Source: Bisbaumannia sp015645095
GTDB lineage: Bacteria; Pseudomonadota; Gammaproteobacteria; Pseudomonadales; Halomonadaceae
DNA length: 64,000 nucleotides
Assembly: GCA_036871055.1 (NCBI GenBank)
Contig: CP141893.1
Location: 2,666,001 to 2,730,000, forward strand
Reading direction: 5' to 3'
Part shown: piece after piece, positions 16,425-26,105 of the stretch
Numbering within the stretch: position 1 is the stretch's first letter
Layout of the letters: each line of letters begins with the position of its first letter
Notes under the pieces: generated by a model
Database searches by the model: none
Told to the model about the DNA's origin: nothing
The model's input: only the letters and a program-made list of their open reading frames with translations
Program-made: the position numbers and the translations under genes

Positions 16425-16630
16425 GGCCCGACTGAAAATGGGTGCCCCTGCCTGCAGGGGATAATCGGGAAGTATGGTGAGGCCTCGCGCCGATCCCATC
16501 GCTGCCCCCGCAACGGTAATGAGTGAAACGCCTGCGACGACCACTGGCATCCGCCGGGAAGGTGCAGGCGACGGCACGGCGCCGAGACGATCTGCGCCAT
16601 GCCCTCCTCGAGCCCGGAGACCGGCCCATT
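16425..16630 (+). promoter_or_regulatory. Cobalamin riboswitch upstream of the corrin operon
   Basis: The conserved blocks are in order: GCTGCCCCCGCAACGGTAA (16501-16519), the ACCACTGG box (about 16540-16547), CCGGGAAGGTG (16553-16563) and AGCCCGGAGACCGGCC (16611-16626). This is the adenosylcobalamin aptamer on the plus strand. About 140 nt follow before the chelatase ATG, with hairpins at about 16698-16720 (CCCGACGG/CCGTCGGG) and 16744-16761 (CCCGAC/GTCGGG). The latter ends about ten bases before the start codon and could mask the ribosome-binding site when cobalamin is bound. Confidence 0.93.
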
Positions 16631-16771
16631 ATTTCGTTCATCCAGTGACGGTGCGGTGGGCACCGGGGATAGTCTGCCTGTGATTCCTTTCCTAGCTTCC
16701 CGACGGGGCATCCGTCGGGGGCCGCGGCTGGTCGTGTGCCAGGCCCCGACGCCGTGTCGGGCGGTGGCGCC

Positions 16772-18511
16772 ATGAGCCCCGTGGCCGAGTTCCCCTTCGT
16801 CGCCGTGGTCGGCCAGCCGGCCCTCAAGACCGCCCTGCTGCTCAACGCCATCGACCCCCGGGTGGGGGGCGTGCTGATCAGCGGACCCCGCGGCAGCGCC
16901 AAGTCCACCCTGGCCCGGGCGCTGGCGGCGATCCTCCCCGACACCGCCGAGGGGCGCCGGCCGCCCTTCGTCACCCTGCCGCTGGGCGCCAGCGAGGAGC
17001 GTCTGACCGGCAGCCTGGACCTGCAGCGGGTGCTGTCCGAGCGCGAGGCGGCCTTCCAGCCGGGGCTGCTGGCCAGGGCGGACGGCGGCGTGCTCTACGT
17101 CGACGAGGTCAACCTGCTGCCGGACTCCCTGGTGGACCTGCTGCTCGACGCGGCGGCCAGCGGCGTCAACAGCGTCGAGCGCGACGGCATCAGCCATCGC
17201 CATCCCGCCCGCTTCGCCCTGATCGGCACCATGAATCCCGACGAGGGGGAGCTGCGCCCCCAGTTGCTCGACCGCTTCGGCCTCTGCCTCGAGCTCGAGG
17301 CGGCGGTGGGCGTCGAGGAGCGCATCGCCATCCTGCACCAGCGGGAGGCCTTCGACCGTGACCCCGAGGGTTTCGTGGCGAGCCATGCCGAGGCCCAGGC
17401 CGCGCTGACCCACCGCCTGAGCCAGGCGCAGCGGGTGCTGCCCGACGTGACCACCGACCCCTGGGTCTACGAGCATATCGCCCGGGGCTGCGAGGCCGCC
17501 GGCGTCGAGGGCCTGCGGGCGGACGTGACCTGGCATCGCGCGGCCCGGGCCCATGCCGCCTGGCGCGGCGCGACCAAGGTGACCCAGGAGGACCTGGAGA
17601 CCGTCGCGCCCTGGGTACTGGCCCATCGCCGCACCCGGGAGCCCCGGCCCGATCACACGCCGCCGTCCGGTGGCCTAGGCGGGCAGGGCGGCTCCGATGG
17701 CGGGGCGGGCGGCGGTGCCGCGTCCGGCGACGGCCAGGCCGGCCCGACTGGAGAGGGGCAGTGGGGCGCCATGCCACCGCAGGCCCAGCCGAGCATCGAC
17801 GTGCCGGCCCAGGCGCTGCCGACGACCGAGGCGCCGGCACGTACCGCCGCCGCCTCGCCCGCGGCGACAGCACCGCGGGGGACCTGGCCGCAGGGCGGGC
17901 CGGGGCGGCAGCGTTCCGGTGGCGAGGCCAGGCCGCGCCGGCCGGACTGGTTCGCCACCCTGGTAGCCAACCGCGGCCGCTGGCCCTGGCGGGAACTGCG
18001 CTATCGCCGGGGCCGCGCTAGACAGCCGCTGGTGCACCTGGTGCTGTTGGATACCTCCGCCTCCACCCTGGGCGGGCAGCGGCTGGGTCGCGCCAAGGGG
18101 CTGGTGGAGCGGCTGGGGCGCGAGGCCTACGCGGCCCGGGAGCAACTGGCGGTGCTGGGCTTCGGCAACGACGGCGTCACGCCGCTGGTGCCGCGGCGTC
18201 GCGCCCCCAAGGCGCTGCCCGGGCGGCTCGAGGCCGCCGGTGGTGGTGGCGGCACGCCGCTGCGCGAGGCGATCCAGCACGCGGCGCGGCTGATTCGCCG
18301 GTGGCGCCGGCAGGACGCCGGCCTGCGGGTGCGCACCTACCTGATCACCGACGGCCGCACCCGCCAGCCCCTCGACGGCCTGCCGTCGCTGGGGGAGTGC
18401 GTGGTCGTGGATACCGAAGCGGCCGCCGTCAAGCGCGGCCGCGGCGCGCTAATCGCCGCGCAATTGGGCGCCCGCTATCACCCCTTCTCCAGTAGAGAGT
18501 CCCATGACTAA
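16772..18511 (+). CDS. ChlI/ChlD-type ATPase subunit of the cobaltochelatase
   Basis: This 579-residue protein fuses an AAA+ ChlI/BchI-like module with a C-terminal von Willebrand A domain. Walker A GPRGSAKST is near residue 39 and Walker B VLYVDEVNLL near 110. A low-complexity Gly/Pro/Ala linker (about 300-385) leads to the VWA MIDAS motif LLDTSAS near 428 and TYLITDGRT. It most probably drives cobalt insertion by CobN, replacing the CobS/CobT pair of other aerobic producers, as in Pseudomonas. It is the first gene after the riboswitch and overlaps cobB by 8 bp. ATG 16772 is preferred over a GTG at 16736. Confidence 0.88.
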   Translation: MSPVAEFPFVAVVGQPALKTALLLNAIDPRVGGVLISGPRGSAKSTLARALAAILPDTAEGRRPPFVTLPLGASEERLTGSLDLQRVLSEREAAFQPGLLARADGGVLYVDEVNLLPDSLVDLLLDAAASGVNSVERDGISHRHPARFALIGTMNPDEGELRPQLLDRFGLCLELEAAVGVEERIAILHQREAFDRDPEGFVASHAEAQAALTHRLSQAQRVLPDVTTDPWVYEHIARGCEAAGVEGLRADVTWHRAARAHAAWRGATKVTQEDLETVAPWVLAHRRTREPRPDHTPPSGGLGGQGGSDGGAGGGAASGDGQAGPTGEGQWGAMPPQAQPSIDVPAQALPTTEAPARTAAASPAATAPRGTWPQGGPGRQRSGGEARPRRPDWFATLVANRGRWPWRELRYRRGRARQPLVHLVLLDTSASTLGGQRLGRAKGLVERLGREAYAAREQLAVLGFGNDGVTPLVPRRRAPKALPGRLEAAGGGGGTPLREAIQHAARLIRRWRRQDAGLRVRTYLITDGRTRQPLDGLPSLGECVVVDTEAAAVKRGRGALIAAQLGARYHPFSSRESHD

Positions 18512-19880
18512 GCCGACCGAGGCGGCGAGCGCCGCCTGTCCCGCCCTCTTTATCGCCGCCCCGGCCTCGGGGCAGGGCAAGACCACGGTGACCGCGGCCC
18601 TGGCCCGGCTGCTGCGCAACCGGGGCAAGGTGGTGCGGGTCTTCAAGACCGGCCCCGACTACCTGGACCCGCGGGTGCTGGCCCAGGCCTCCGGGCGGCC
18701 GGTGGACCCCCTCGACCTGTGGATGGCCGGCGAGGCCGATTGCCGCCGGCGCCTGTACGAGGCCGCCCGGGAGGCGGACCTGATCCTGGTGGAGGGCGCC
18801 ATGGGGCTGTTCGATGGCGAGCCCTCCAGCGCCGACCTGGCGGCGCTGTTCGACCTGCCGCTGGCCATCGTCATGGACGTCAAGGGCATGGCCCAGACCG
18901 CGGCGGCGCTGGTGGCCGGCCTGGCGGGGTTCCGCGATGACGTGCGCATCGCCGGGCTGATCGCCAACGCCTGCGGCTCCCGGCGCCACCGGGAGCTGAT
19001 CGAGGCTGCGCTGCCGGCCGAGATTCCGCTGCTGGCCGCGGTGCCCCGGGATGCCGCTCTGGCCCTGCCGGAGCGCCACCTGGGGCTGGTCCAGGCCGAG
19101 GAGATCCGCGACGACCTGGAGGCCCGCTTTGAGGCCGGCGCCGCCGCACTCGAGGCCGAGGGGCTGGCGGAGGCGCTGCTGGCGCTGCCGCCGGTCACCT
19201 TCGCGGCGCCGCCCCAGGCCGCCACGGCGCCCCTGCCGTCGCTGCGGGGCCGGACTATTGGCGTGGCCCGGGACGCGGCCTTCAGCTTTATCTACCAGGC
19301 CAACCTGGAGCTGCTGGAGCGCATGGGCGCGAGCCTGCGCTTCTTCTCGCCGCTCACCGACAGCCGCTTGCCGCCCTGCGATGCCCTCTGGCTGCCGGGG
19401 GGCTACCCGGAGCTGCACGCCGCTCGGCTTGCGGCGAACGTGCCGATGCGCGAGGCGATCCAGGGCTTCTTCGCCGCGGACAAGCCGATCCTCGCCGAGT
19501 GTGGCGGCCTGCTCTACTGCCTGGAGAGCCTGACCGATGTGGACGGCGAGACCCACGCCATGCTGGGGCTGCTGCCCGGCCGGGGCGCCATGCGCGGGCG
19601 GCGCGGCTGCCAGGGGATGCAGACCGCCGAGCTGCCGGAGGGGCCGGTGCGTGGGCACGCCCATCACCGCTCGGTGGCGGAAGGCACGCCTGAGCCCATC
19701 GCCTTCGGCCGGCGCCAGCGCCACCCCGCGCCGGGGGAGGCCATCTATCGTGAGCGCGGCCTGACGGCCACCTACCTGCACCTCTACTTCCCCGATAACC
19801 CCGCCGCCCTGGCCCGGCTTTTTGCGTCGAGCGGGCAGCCGGCATGCGCGACCATAGAGACTGAGGAGTCCCAAGGATGA
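18504..19880 (+). CDS. cobB: Hydrogenobyrinic/cobyrinic acid a,c-diamide synthase CobB
   Basis: This 458-residue enzyme uses glutamine and ATP to amidate the a and c side chains of hydrogenobyrinic acid. The synthetase domain has its P-loop at ASGQGKTT (residues 21-28) and the substrate motif FKTGPDYLDP. The glutaminase domain has its nucleophile Cys in ILAECGGLLY (about residue 333) and the HAHHRS histidine motif. Length is typical. It overlaps the chelatase gene by 8 bp and cobW by 4 bp, which supports one polycistron under the riboswitch. Confidence 0.94.
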   Translation: MTKPTEAASAACPALFIAAPASGQGKTTVTAALARLLRNRGKVVRVFKTGPDYLDPRVLAQASGRPVDPLDLWMAGEADCRRRLYEAAREADLILVEGAMGLFDGEPSSADLAALFDLPLAIVMDVKGMAQTAAALVAGLAGFRDDVRIAGLIANACGSRRHRELIEAALPAEIPLLAAVPRDAALALPERHLGLVQAEEIRDDLEARFEAGAAALEAEGLAEALLALPPVTFAAPPQAATAPLPSLRGRTIGVARDAAFSFIYQANLELLERMGASLRFFSPLTDSRLPPCDALWLPGGYPELHAARLAANVPMREAIQGFFAADKPILAECGGLLYCLESLTDVDGETHAMLGLLPGRGAMRGRRGCQGMQTAELPEGPVRGHAHHRSVAEGTPEPIAFGRRQRHPAPGEAIYRERGLTATYLHLYFPDNPAALARLFASSGQPACATIETEESQG

Positions 19881-20998
19881 ACCTGAACAAGATCCCCGCC
19901 ACGGTGGTGACCGGCTTCCTGGGCAGCGGCAAGACGACGCTGCTGGCCGGCATGCTGCGCCAGGTCACCGGCAAGCGCATCGCCGTTATCGTCAACGAGT
20001 TCGGCGAGCAGGACATCGACTCCAGCCTGCTGCGCGGCTGCGCCCTCGGCTGTGATGAAGAGGGGGAAGACGCCCCCGTGGAGCTCGAGCGCGGCATCTA
20101 TGAGCTGGCCAACGGCTGCATCTGCTGCACCGTGGAGGAGGAGTTCCTGCCGGTGATGAAGCAGCTGGTGGCCCGCCGCGACGATATCGACCATATCCTT
20201 ATCGAGACCAGCGGCCTGGCCCTGCCCAAGCCGCTGGTCCAGGCCTTCAACTGGCCGGAAGTGCGCCAGCACTGCACCGTGGACGCCATCATCACCGTGA
20301 TCGACGGCCCAGCGGTGGCCGCCGGCCGCTACGCCAGCGACGTCGACAAGGTGGAGGCCCAGCGCCGGGCCGACGAGAGCCTGGATCACGACCCCAGCCT
20401 GCGCGAGCTGCTCGACGACCAGCTCAGCGCCGCCGACCTGGTGCTGGTCACCAAGACCGATCTGCTCGCCCCGGATGAGCGGGCTCGAGTGGAAGCGCTG
20501 GTGGCCCAGCGGGTGCCGGCCTCGGTCAAGACCCTGTTTATCGACCAGCGTGCCTATGGTGACCAGTCTCGGGCCGCGGACCGGGCCCAGTTGGAGGCCC
20601 TGATGGGCATCGGCGCGGCCAGCGAGGAGCATATCGACCGCATCGACAACCACCACGATCGCCACCACGCCGAGGGGGCCCACCACGACCACGCCCACGA
20701 TCACTTCGACTCCTGCGTGATCCGCCTGGGCGAGGTGGACGGCGAGGCCCTGGCGGCGCGCCTCCAGGCGCTGCTGCAGGGCCACGAGATATACCGCGCT
20801 AAGGGCTTCGCGGCCCTGCCGGGCAAGCCCATGCGCCGGGTGATCCAGGCCGTGGGCGAGCGCCTCGACGGCTACTTCGACCGCCTCTGGGCGCCGGACG
20901 AACCGCGCGCTACCCAGCTCGTGATCATCGGCAAGGGGCTGGATAGCGAGGCCCTGCACGCCGCCCTGGCGGGCGCCGAGATCGCGACGGCGCCCTGA
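19877..20998 (+). CDS. cobW: CobW-family metallochaperone GTPase
   Basis: This 373-residue COG0523 G3E GTPase has Walker A GFLGSGKTTLL (about residues 13-23), the metal-binding GCICCTV motif near 83-89 and the TKTD guanine-specificity motif near 194. A His/Asp-rich metal-binding stretch (DNHHDRHHAEGAHHD) lies near residues 257-271, with the CobW C-terminal domain after it. It is thought to deliver cobalt to the CobN chelatase, and it sits directly before cobN with a TGATG overlap. Confidence 0.93.
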   Translation: MNLNKIPATVVTGFLGSGKTTLLAGMLRQVTGKRIAVIVNEFGEQDIDSSLLRGCALGCDEEGEDAPVELERGIYELANGCICCTVEEEFLPVMKQLVARRDDIDHILIETSGLALPKPLVQAFNWPEVRQHCTVDAIITVIDGPAVAAGRYASDVDKVEAQRRADESLDHDPSLRELLDDQLSAADLVLVTKTDLLAPDERARVEALVAQRVPASVKTLFIDQRAYGDQSRAADRAQLEALMGIGAASEEHIDRIDNHHDRHHAEGAHHDHAHDHFDSCVIRLGEVDGEALAARLQALLQGHEIYRAKGFAALPGKPMRRVIQAVGERLDGYFDRLWAPDEPRATQLVIIGKGLDSEALHAALAGAEIATAP

Positions 20999-23900
20999 TG
21001 CACCTCTTCGCCGCCAAGCCCGGGGGCTTCGTCGACGACGAGGGCATCGTCGACCTGCAGCAGAGTCCCGCCGAGGTCGTCATCCTGTCCGCCGCCGACA
21101 GCAGCCTGTCGGCCCTGGCCCAGGCGGTGGAGCGCCTGGACGGGGCGGGCGGCGAGGGCTTTCCCTCGCTGCGCCTGGCCAACTGGATGAACCTGGTCAA
21201 GCCCGCCGCCTATGACCTCTACGAGGATCGGGTGCTGGACGAGGCGCGGCTGGTGATCGTCTCGCTGCTGGGCGGCAGCGGCTACTGGCGCTACGGCTTC
21301 GAGCGCCTGCAGGCCTGGGCGGCCGCCGACAAGCGGCGTCAACTGATCCTGGTGCCGGGCTGCGACGCCCCGGACGACGATCTGCTGGCGGCCTCGAGCG
21401 TCCCCATCGCCTTGGCCCACCGGGTGTGGCGCTACCTGCGGGAGGGGGGCGTGGACAACGCCGAGCAGCTGCTGCGCCGTGTCGGTGCGGAATGCCTGGG
21501 ACTGCCCCTGGCGTGGCAGGAGCCCAAGCCCCTTCCCGCGGCGCTGCTCTATTTTCCCCAAACCGCTTCTTATCAAGGTTCTGGCCGGGGGGCGCCGCTC
21601 ACCACCCTGAGTGAGTGGCAAGCAAGCCGCGACCCCGCGCGTCCGGTCTGCCTGCTGCTCTTCTATCGCAGCCATCTGCAGGGCGCCAATACCGATGTGC
21701 TGGATGGCCTGATCGCGGCGCTCGAGGCCCAGGGCCTGGCGCCCCTGGCGGTGGCGGTGGCCTCCCTCAAGGAGTCGGCCTGCCTGGCCTTCGTCAATCA
21801 CCTGATCGAGGAGACCGGCTCGGGCCTGGTGGTCAATACCACCGGCTTCTCCGTCAATCGCCATACGGACGATAGCGAGGCCCTCGGCGAGGCGGAGCTC
21901 GAACAGGAGCTCGCGGGACTCTTCGTCGGCCGGCCGGTGGTGCTGCAGGCGATCCTGGCCAGCAGCACCGAAGAGGACTGGCGGGCCGAGGCCGGCGGGC
22001 TGCGCAGCCGCGACCTGGCCATGCAGGTGGTGCTGCCGGAGATGGATGGCCGCATCCTGACCCGGGCGGTGGGCTTCAAGAGCGAGGCCCACTACAGCGA
22101 GCGCTGCCAGCTGTCGGTGGTTCGCCACGCCCTGCACCCGGAGCGCGCCGCCTTCGTCGCCCGGCTGGCGCGGCGCTTCTGCGACCTGCGACACGGGCCG
22201 AATCGGGACAAGCGCCTGGCACTGGTGCTGGCCAACTACCCCAACCGCGACGGGCGCATCGGCAACGGCGTCGGCCTCGACACCCCGGCCTCGACGGTCG
22301 CCATCCTGCGGGCCCTGGCCGGGGCGGGCTATCCGGTGAGCGAGGTGCCGGAGGATGGCGACGCCCTGATCCGACGGCTGCAGGGCGGCGTCACCAATGC
22401 TCGCGAGGCCCTGGACGGGCGCCCCTGCTGGCAGAGCATCGCCGTCGGCGACTACCTGGCCTGGTTCCGGACCCTGCCGGAGGCCCTTCAGGCGGCGGTG
22501 TGGACGCGCTGGGGGCCGCCCGGCGCGGACCCCAAGTGCCGCCAGGGCCGGCTGATGATCGCCGGGATCCGCCTGGGGGAGACCTTCGTCGGCATCCAGC
22601 CGGAGCGCGACATCAGTGAAGGGCCTGGCGCTGACCTCACCAAGAGCTATCACGATAGCGAGCTGGTGCCGCCCCATAGCTACCTGGCCTTCTATCTCTG
22701 GCTGCGCGAGCACTATCGGGTGGACGCGGTGATCCATGTCGGCAAGCACGGCAACCTGGAGTGGCTGCCGGGCAAGAGCACGGCGCTCAGCGCCGACTGC
22801 TGGCCGGAGATCGCCCTGGGGCCGCTGCCGCACTTCTATCCCTTTATCGTCAACGACCCGGGGGAGGGCGCCCAGGCCAAGCGCCGCAGCCAGGCGGTGA
22901 TCATCGACCACCTGATGCCGCCGCTGGCCCGCGCCGAGCTCTATGGCGCCATGGCGGAGCTGGAGGCGCTGACCGACGAGTACTACCAGGCCCTCGGCAT
23001 GGACCCGCGCCGCGAGGCCCTGCTGCGCGAGCGGATCCTGGCCCATCTGCGCGACACCGGGATCGACCGGGAGCTGGCCCAGGGCGGGGATGGCACCGAG
23101 GGCGACACGGATAACGAGCGCCTGCTTAACGAGCTGGATACCTACCTGTGCGATATCAAGGAGGCGCAGATTCGCCACGGCCTCCACGTGCTGGGCAGCC
23201 TGCCGCCCCGGGACAAGCGGGCCGGGACCCTGGTCGCCATCCTGCGGCTCCCGAGAGGCGAGTCGCCGGCCCAGCGCGGCCTGCTGCACAACCTGGCCGC
23301 CGACCTGGGGCTGCCGCCGGAGTTCGACCCCCTGGCGGCCGGGGCCGAGCCCTGGCACGGGCCGCGGCCAGCGGCGCTGGCCGCGCTCGACGATTCCCCC
23401 TGGCGCAGCGCCGCCGATACCCGCGAACGCCTGGAGCTGCTGGCCCATCGGCTGGTGGAGGCGCACATCCTGGAGGAGGGCTGCCTGGCGACCCTGGCCC
23501 GCGACTACCCGGCCACCGCCGAGCAGTGCCGCCATGCCCGGGAGCGGCTCTGGGCCGATATGCAACGCGGCGCCGAGATGGAGCTGCAGTCGCTGCTGGA
23601 TGGCCTCGAGGGGCGCTTCGTGCCCCCCGGGCCAAGCGGCGCCCCCAGCCGCGGGCGCCTGGACGTGCTGCCCACCGGGCGCAACTTCTTCGGCGTCGAC
23701 AACCGGGCGATTCCGTCCCCCGCCGCCTGGTCCCTGGGGGAGGCCTCGGCCCAGGCGTTCGTCGAGCGCTACCTGCAGGATCACGGTGACTACCCGCGCC
23801 GCCTGGGCCTGTCGATCTGGGGCACCGCCACCATGCGCACCGGCGGCGACGATATCGCCCAGGCCTTCGCCCTGATGGGGGTGCGGCCGGTCTGGTCGCT

Positions 23901-24885
23901 GGGCTCCCGGCGGGTGATCGATATCGAGGTGATTCCCGCCATGCTGCTGCAGCGGCCCCGGGTGGACGTCACCCTGCGGGTCTCCGGCTTCTTCCGCGAC
24001 GCCTTCGCCAATGTGATCCGCCTCTTCGACCGGGCGGTGCGGGCGGTGGCCGAGTACCAGGAGCCGGGGGACTCCAACACCATTCGCACGGCGGTCCGGG
24101 CGCGCCGGGACGAGCTCGAGGCCCAGGGGCTCTCACCCGAGGCGGCGGCCCGGGAGGCCGGCTACCGGGTCTTCGGCAGCAAGCCCGGCGAGTACGGCGC
24201 CGGCCTGAACCGGCTCCTCGACAGCCGCGCCTGGGAGGACGCCGACGACCTGGCCGAGGCCTACCTGGGGGCCGGGGCCTTCGCCTACGGCCAGTTCCCG
24301 GAGTCCGGCGTCGCCGCCCGGGCCGCCTTCGAGCACCAGCTCGAGGGGCTGGAGGCGGTGATGCACAACCAGGACAACCGCGAGCACGATATCCTCGACT
24401 CCAACGCCTACTACGCCTTCCAGGGCGGCATGGCCAACGCCAGCCGGGCGCTGGCCGGCCAGGCCCCGGCCATCTACCACGCCGATCACGCCGACCCGGC
24501 GCGGCCGCGGATGCGCACCCTTGAGCAGGAGCTGGCCCGGGTGATCCGCTCCCGGGTGCTCAATCCCAAGTGGATCGAGGCGATGCGCGAGCACGGCTAC
24601 AAGGGCGCCGCCGAGATGGCGGCGACGGTGGACTACCTGTTCGCCTACGACGCCACCACCGACCTGGTGGCCGACTACCAGTACGCCCAGGTCACCGAGG
24701 CGCTGGTGCTGGACCCGCGTAACCAGGCGTTCCTGCGTGAGCATAACCCCTCGGCCCTGGAGGAGATGGCGGAGCGGCTGCTGGAGGCCGCGCAGCGCGA
24801 CCTGTGGCGGGAGCCCGGCGAGCAGGGCGAGGCGCTGCAGGACCTGCTGCTGGAGATCGACGAGAGCCGGGAGCTGGCGCCCTGA
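20998..24885 (+). CDS. cobN: Cobaltochelatase large subunit CobN
   Basis: This 1295-residue protein is the catalytic subunit that inserts Co2+ into hydrogenobyrinic acid a,c-diamide with energy from its AAA+ partner. The CobN/BchH signature HVGKHGNLEWLPGKS lies near residues 582-596, with YPNRDGRIGNGVGLDTP near 415-431. Length is at the upper end of normal for the family. Start and stop overlap the neighbouring cobW and cobG genes by one base each, so translation is coupled through this part of the operon. Confidence 0.96.
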   Translation: MHLFAAKPGGFVDDEGIVDLQQSPAEVVILSAADSSLSALAQAVERLDGAGGEGFPSLRLANWMNLVKPAAYDLYEDRVLDEARLVIVSLLGGSGYWRYGFERLQAWAAADKRRQLILVPGCDAPDDDLLAASSVPIALAHRVWRYLREGGVDNAEQLLRRVGAECLGLPLAWQEPKPLPAALLYFPQTASYQGSGRGAPLTTLSEWQASRDPARPVCLLLFYRSHLQGANTDVLDGLIAALEAQGLAPLAVAVASLKESACLAFVNHLIEETGSGLVVNTTGFSVNRHTDDSEALGEAELEQELAGLFVGRPVVLQAILASSTEEDWRAEAGGLRSRDLAMQVVLPEMDGRILTRAVGFKSEAHYSERCQLSVVRHALHPERAAFVARLARRFCDLRHGPNRDKRLALVLANYPNRDGRIGNGVGLDTPASTVAILRALAGAGYPVSEVPEDGDALIRRLQGGVTNAREALDGRPCWQSIAVGDYLAWFRTLPEALQAAVWTRWGPPGADPKCRQGRLMIAGIRLGETFVGIQPERDISEGPGADLTKSYHDSELVPPHSYLAFYLWLREHYRVDAVIHVGKHGNLEWLPGKSTALSADCWPEIALGPLPHFYPFIVNDPGEGAQAKRRSQAVIIDHLMPPLARAELYGAMAELEALTDEYYQALGMDPRREALLRERILAHLRDTGIDRELAQGGDGTEGDTDNERLLNELDTYLCDIKEAQIRHGLHVLGSLPPRDKRAGTLVAILRLPRGESPAQRGLLHNLAADLGLPPEFDPLAAGAEPWHGPRPAALAALDDSPWRSAADTRERLELLAHRLVEAHILEEGCLATLARDYPATAEQCRHARERLWADMQRGAEMELQSLLDGLEGRFVPPGPSGAPSRGRLDVLPTGRNFFGVDNRAIPSPAAWSLGEASAQAFVERYLQDHGDYPRRLGLSIWGTATMRTGGDDIAQAFALMGVRPVWSLGSRRVIDIEVIPAMLLQRPRVDVTLRVSGFFRDAFANVIRLFDRAVRAVAEYQEPGDSNTIRTAVRARRDELEAQGLSPEAAAREAGYRVFGSKPGEYGAGLNRLLDSRAWEDADDLAEAYLGAGAFAYGQFPESGVAARAAFEHQLEGLEAVMHNQDNREHDILDSNAYYAFQGGMANASRALAGQAPAIYHADHADPARPRMRTLEQELARVIRSRVLNPKWIEAMREHGYKGAAEMAATVDYLFAYDATTDLVADYQYAQVTEALVLDPRNQAFLREHNPSALEEMAERLLEAAQRDLWREPGEQGEALQDLLLEIDESRELAP

Positions 24886-26105
24886 TGGTGGATCAGCGGG
24901 ATACGGTGGCCAAGGCGAATCAGCCACGTATTAAAGGCTGGTGCCCCGGGGCCTGGCACCCCATGGCCAGCGGCGATGGGCTGCTGGTGCGGGTGCGGCC
25001 GCGGTTCGGCCGGCTGACCCGGGACCAGCTGCTGGCGCTATGCGAAGCGGCGGAGACCTACGGCAGTGGCCTGATCGAGCTGACCAGTCGCGCCAACCTG
25101 CAGCTGCGCGGCGTCTCCGAGGCCGCCTGGCCCGGGCTGATGGAGGCCCTCGTCGAGCACGGCCTGGTCGAGGCGGACCCCGCGGCCGAGCGCCGTCCCC
25201 AACTGCTGCTGGCCCCCGACTGGCGGGCCGGCGACGCCACCCATGAGGTGGCGCGCCTGCTGGAGGCCCGGCTTAGTGAGCTGCCGGCGCTGCCGGCCAA
25301 GTGGGGCCTGGCCATCGACGCCGGGGCGGCGCCACTGCTGGGCGAGGCTTCGGCGGACCTGCGTATCGAGCGGGCGGCGGTGGGGGGCCTGCTCGTTCGT
25401 GCAGAGGGCCGCGCCCGGGGCACCCCGGTGGACTCTCCCGCTGCCGCCGTCGAGCTGCTGATTCGGCTGGCCCACTGGTTCGTCGCCAGCGGCGGCCGCG
25501 ACGCCGGGCGGATGCGCCGGCACGAGGCGCCGCTGCCGCCCTGGGCGCCGGCATCCACGCCGCCGGCTTCTACATTGCCAATCAGGGCCGGCAAGCCCAT
25601 GGCGCTGGGGCGGCATCCGAGGGGGCGAGTCCTTGGCCTGCCCTTCGGCCGGGCGGAGGCCTCAGTGCTGCGGGCTGCGGTCGGCTCCGAGGCGCTTACC
25701 GCCGTGCGGGTCACCCCCTGGCGGCGCCTGCTGATCGAGGGGGTTCCCACGGAGGAGACTTTCCAGAAACAGGTGCCGCCGGGGCTAGTGGAGAGCGAGG
25801 GCGATCCGCGCCTGGCCATGCAGGCCTGCCCCGGGGCCCCCCACTGCGAGCAGGCCAGCGTGGCGACCCTGGGCCTGGCGCGGGCGCTGGCCGAACGCCG
25901 GCTTATCGCGGGCTCCGTGCATCTCTCCGGTTGCGCCAAGGGCTGCGCCTGCCGGCAACCGACCGACCTCTGCCTGACCGGGCGGGACGGGCGCTATGAC
26001 CTGATCATCGGCGGTCGCGCCGATGGCACGCCGGCCGCCACCGGCCTCAGTGAATCCGATGTGATCGAATACCTAGAGAAGAATCGCGATGCCTTACGTC
26101 TATGA
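24885..26105 (+). CDS. cobG: Precorrin-3B synthase CobG
   Basis: This 406-residue monooxygenase related to sulfite reductase converts precorrin-3A to precorrin-3B using O2, marking the aerobic B12 route. Two nitrite/sulfite-reductase ferredoxin-like halves are seen (LTSRANLQLRGV near residue 66). The [4Fe-4S] ligands are ACPGAPHC (about 314-321) and SGCAKGCACRQPTDLC (about 348-363). The start is the ATG overlapping the cobN TGA. The end overlaps cobH by 17 bp. Confidence 0.93.
   Translation: MVDQRDTVAKANQPRIKGWCPGAWHPMASGDGLLVRVRPRFGRLTRDQLLALCEAAETYGSGLIELTSRANLQLRGVSEAAWPGLMEALVEHGLVEADPAAERRPQLLLAPDWRAGDATHEVARLLEARLSELPALPAKWGLAIDAGAAPLLGEASADLRIERAAVGGLLVRAEGRARGTPVDSPAAAVELLIRLAHWFVASGGRDAGRMRRHEAPLPPWAPASTPPASTLPIRAGKPMALGRHPRGRVLGLPFGRAEASVLRAAVGSEALTAVRVTPWRRLLIEGVPTEETFQKQVPPGLVESEGDPRLAMQACPGAPHCEQASVATLGLARALAERRLIAGSVHLSGCAKGCACRQPTDLCLTGRDGRYDLIIGGRADGTPAATGLSESDVIEYLEKNRDALRL

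Noticed and set aside
20872..23784. A 970-codon open frame antisense to cobN, and similar long antisense frames opposite cobB, cobL and the permeases
   Set aside because: High GC with G/C in third positions creates long stop-free antisense frames. Their translations are low-complexity (Gln, Gly, His, Arg rich) and match no family, while the sense strands encode recognised enzymes.
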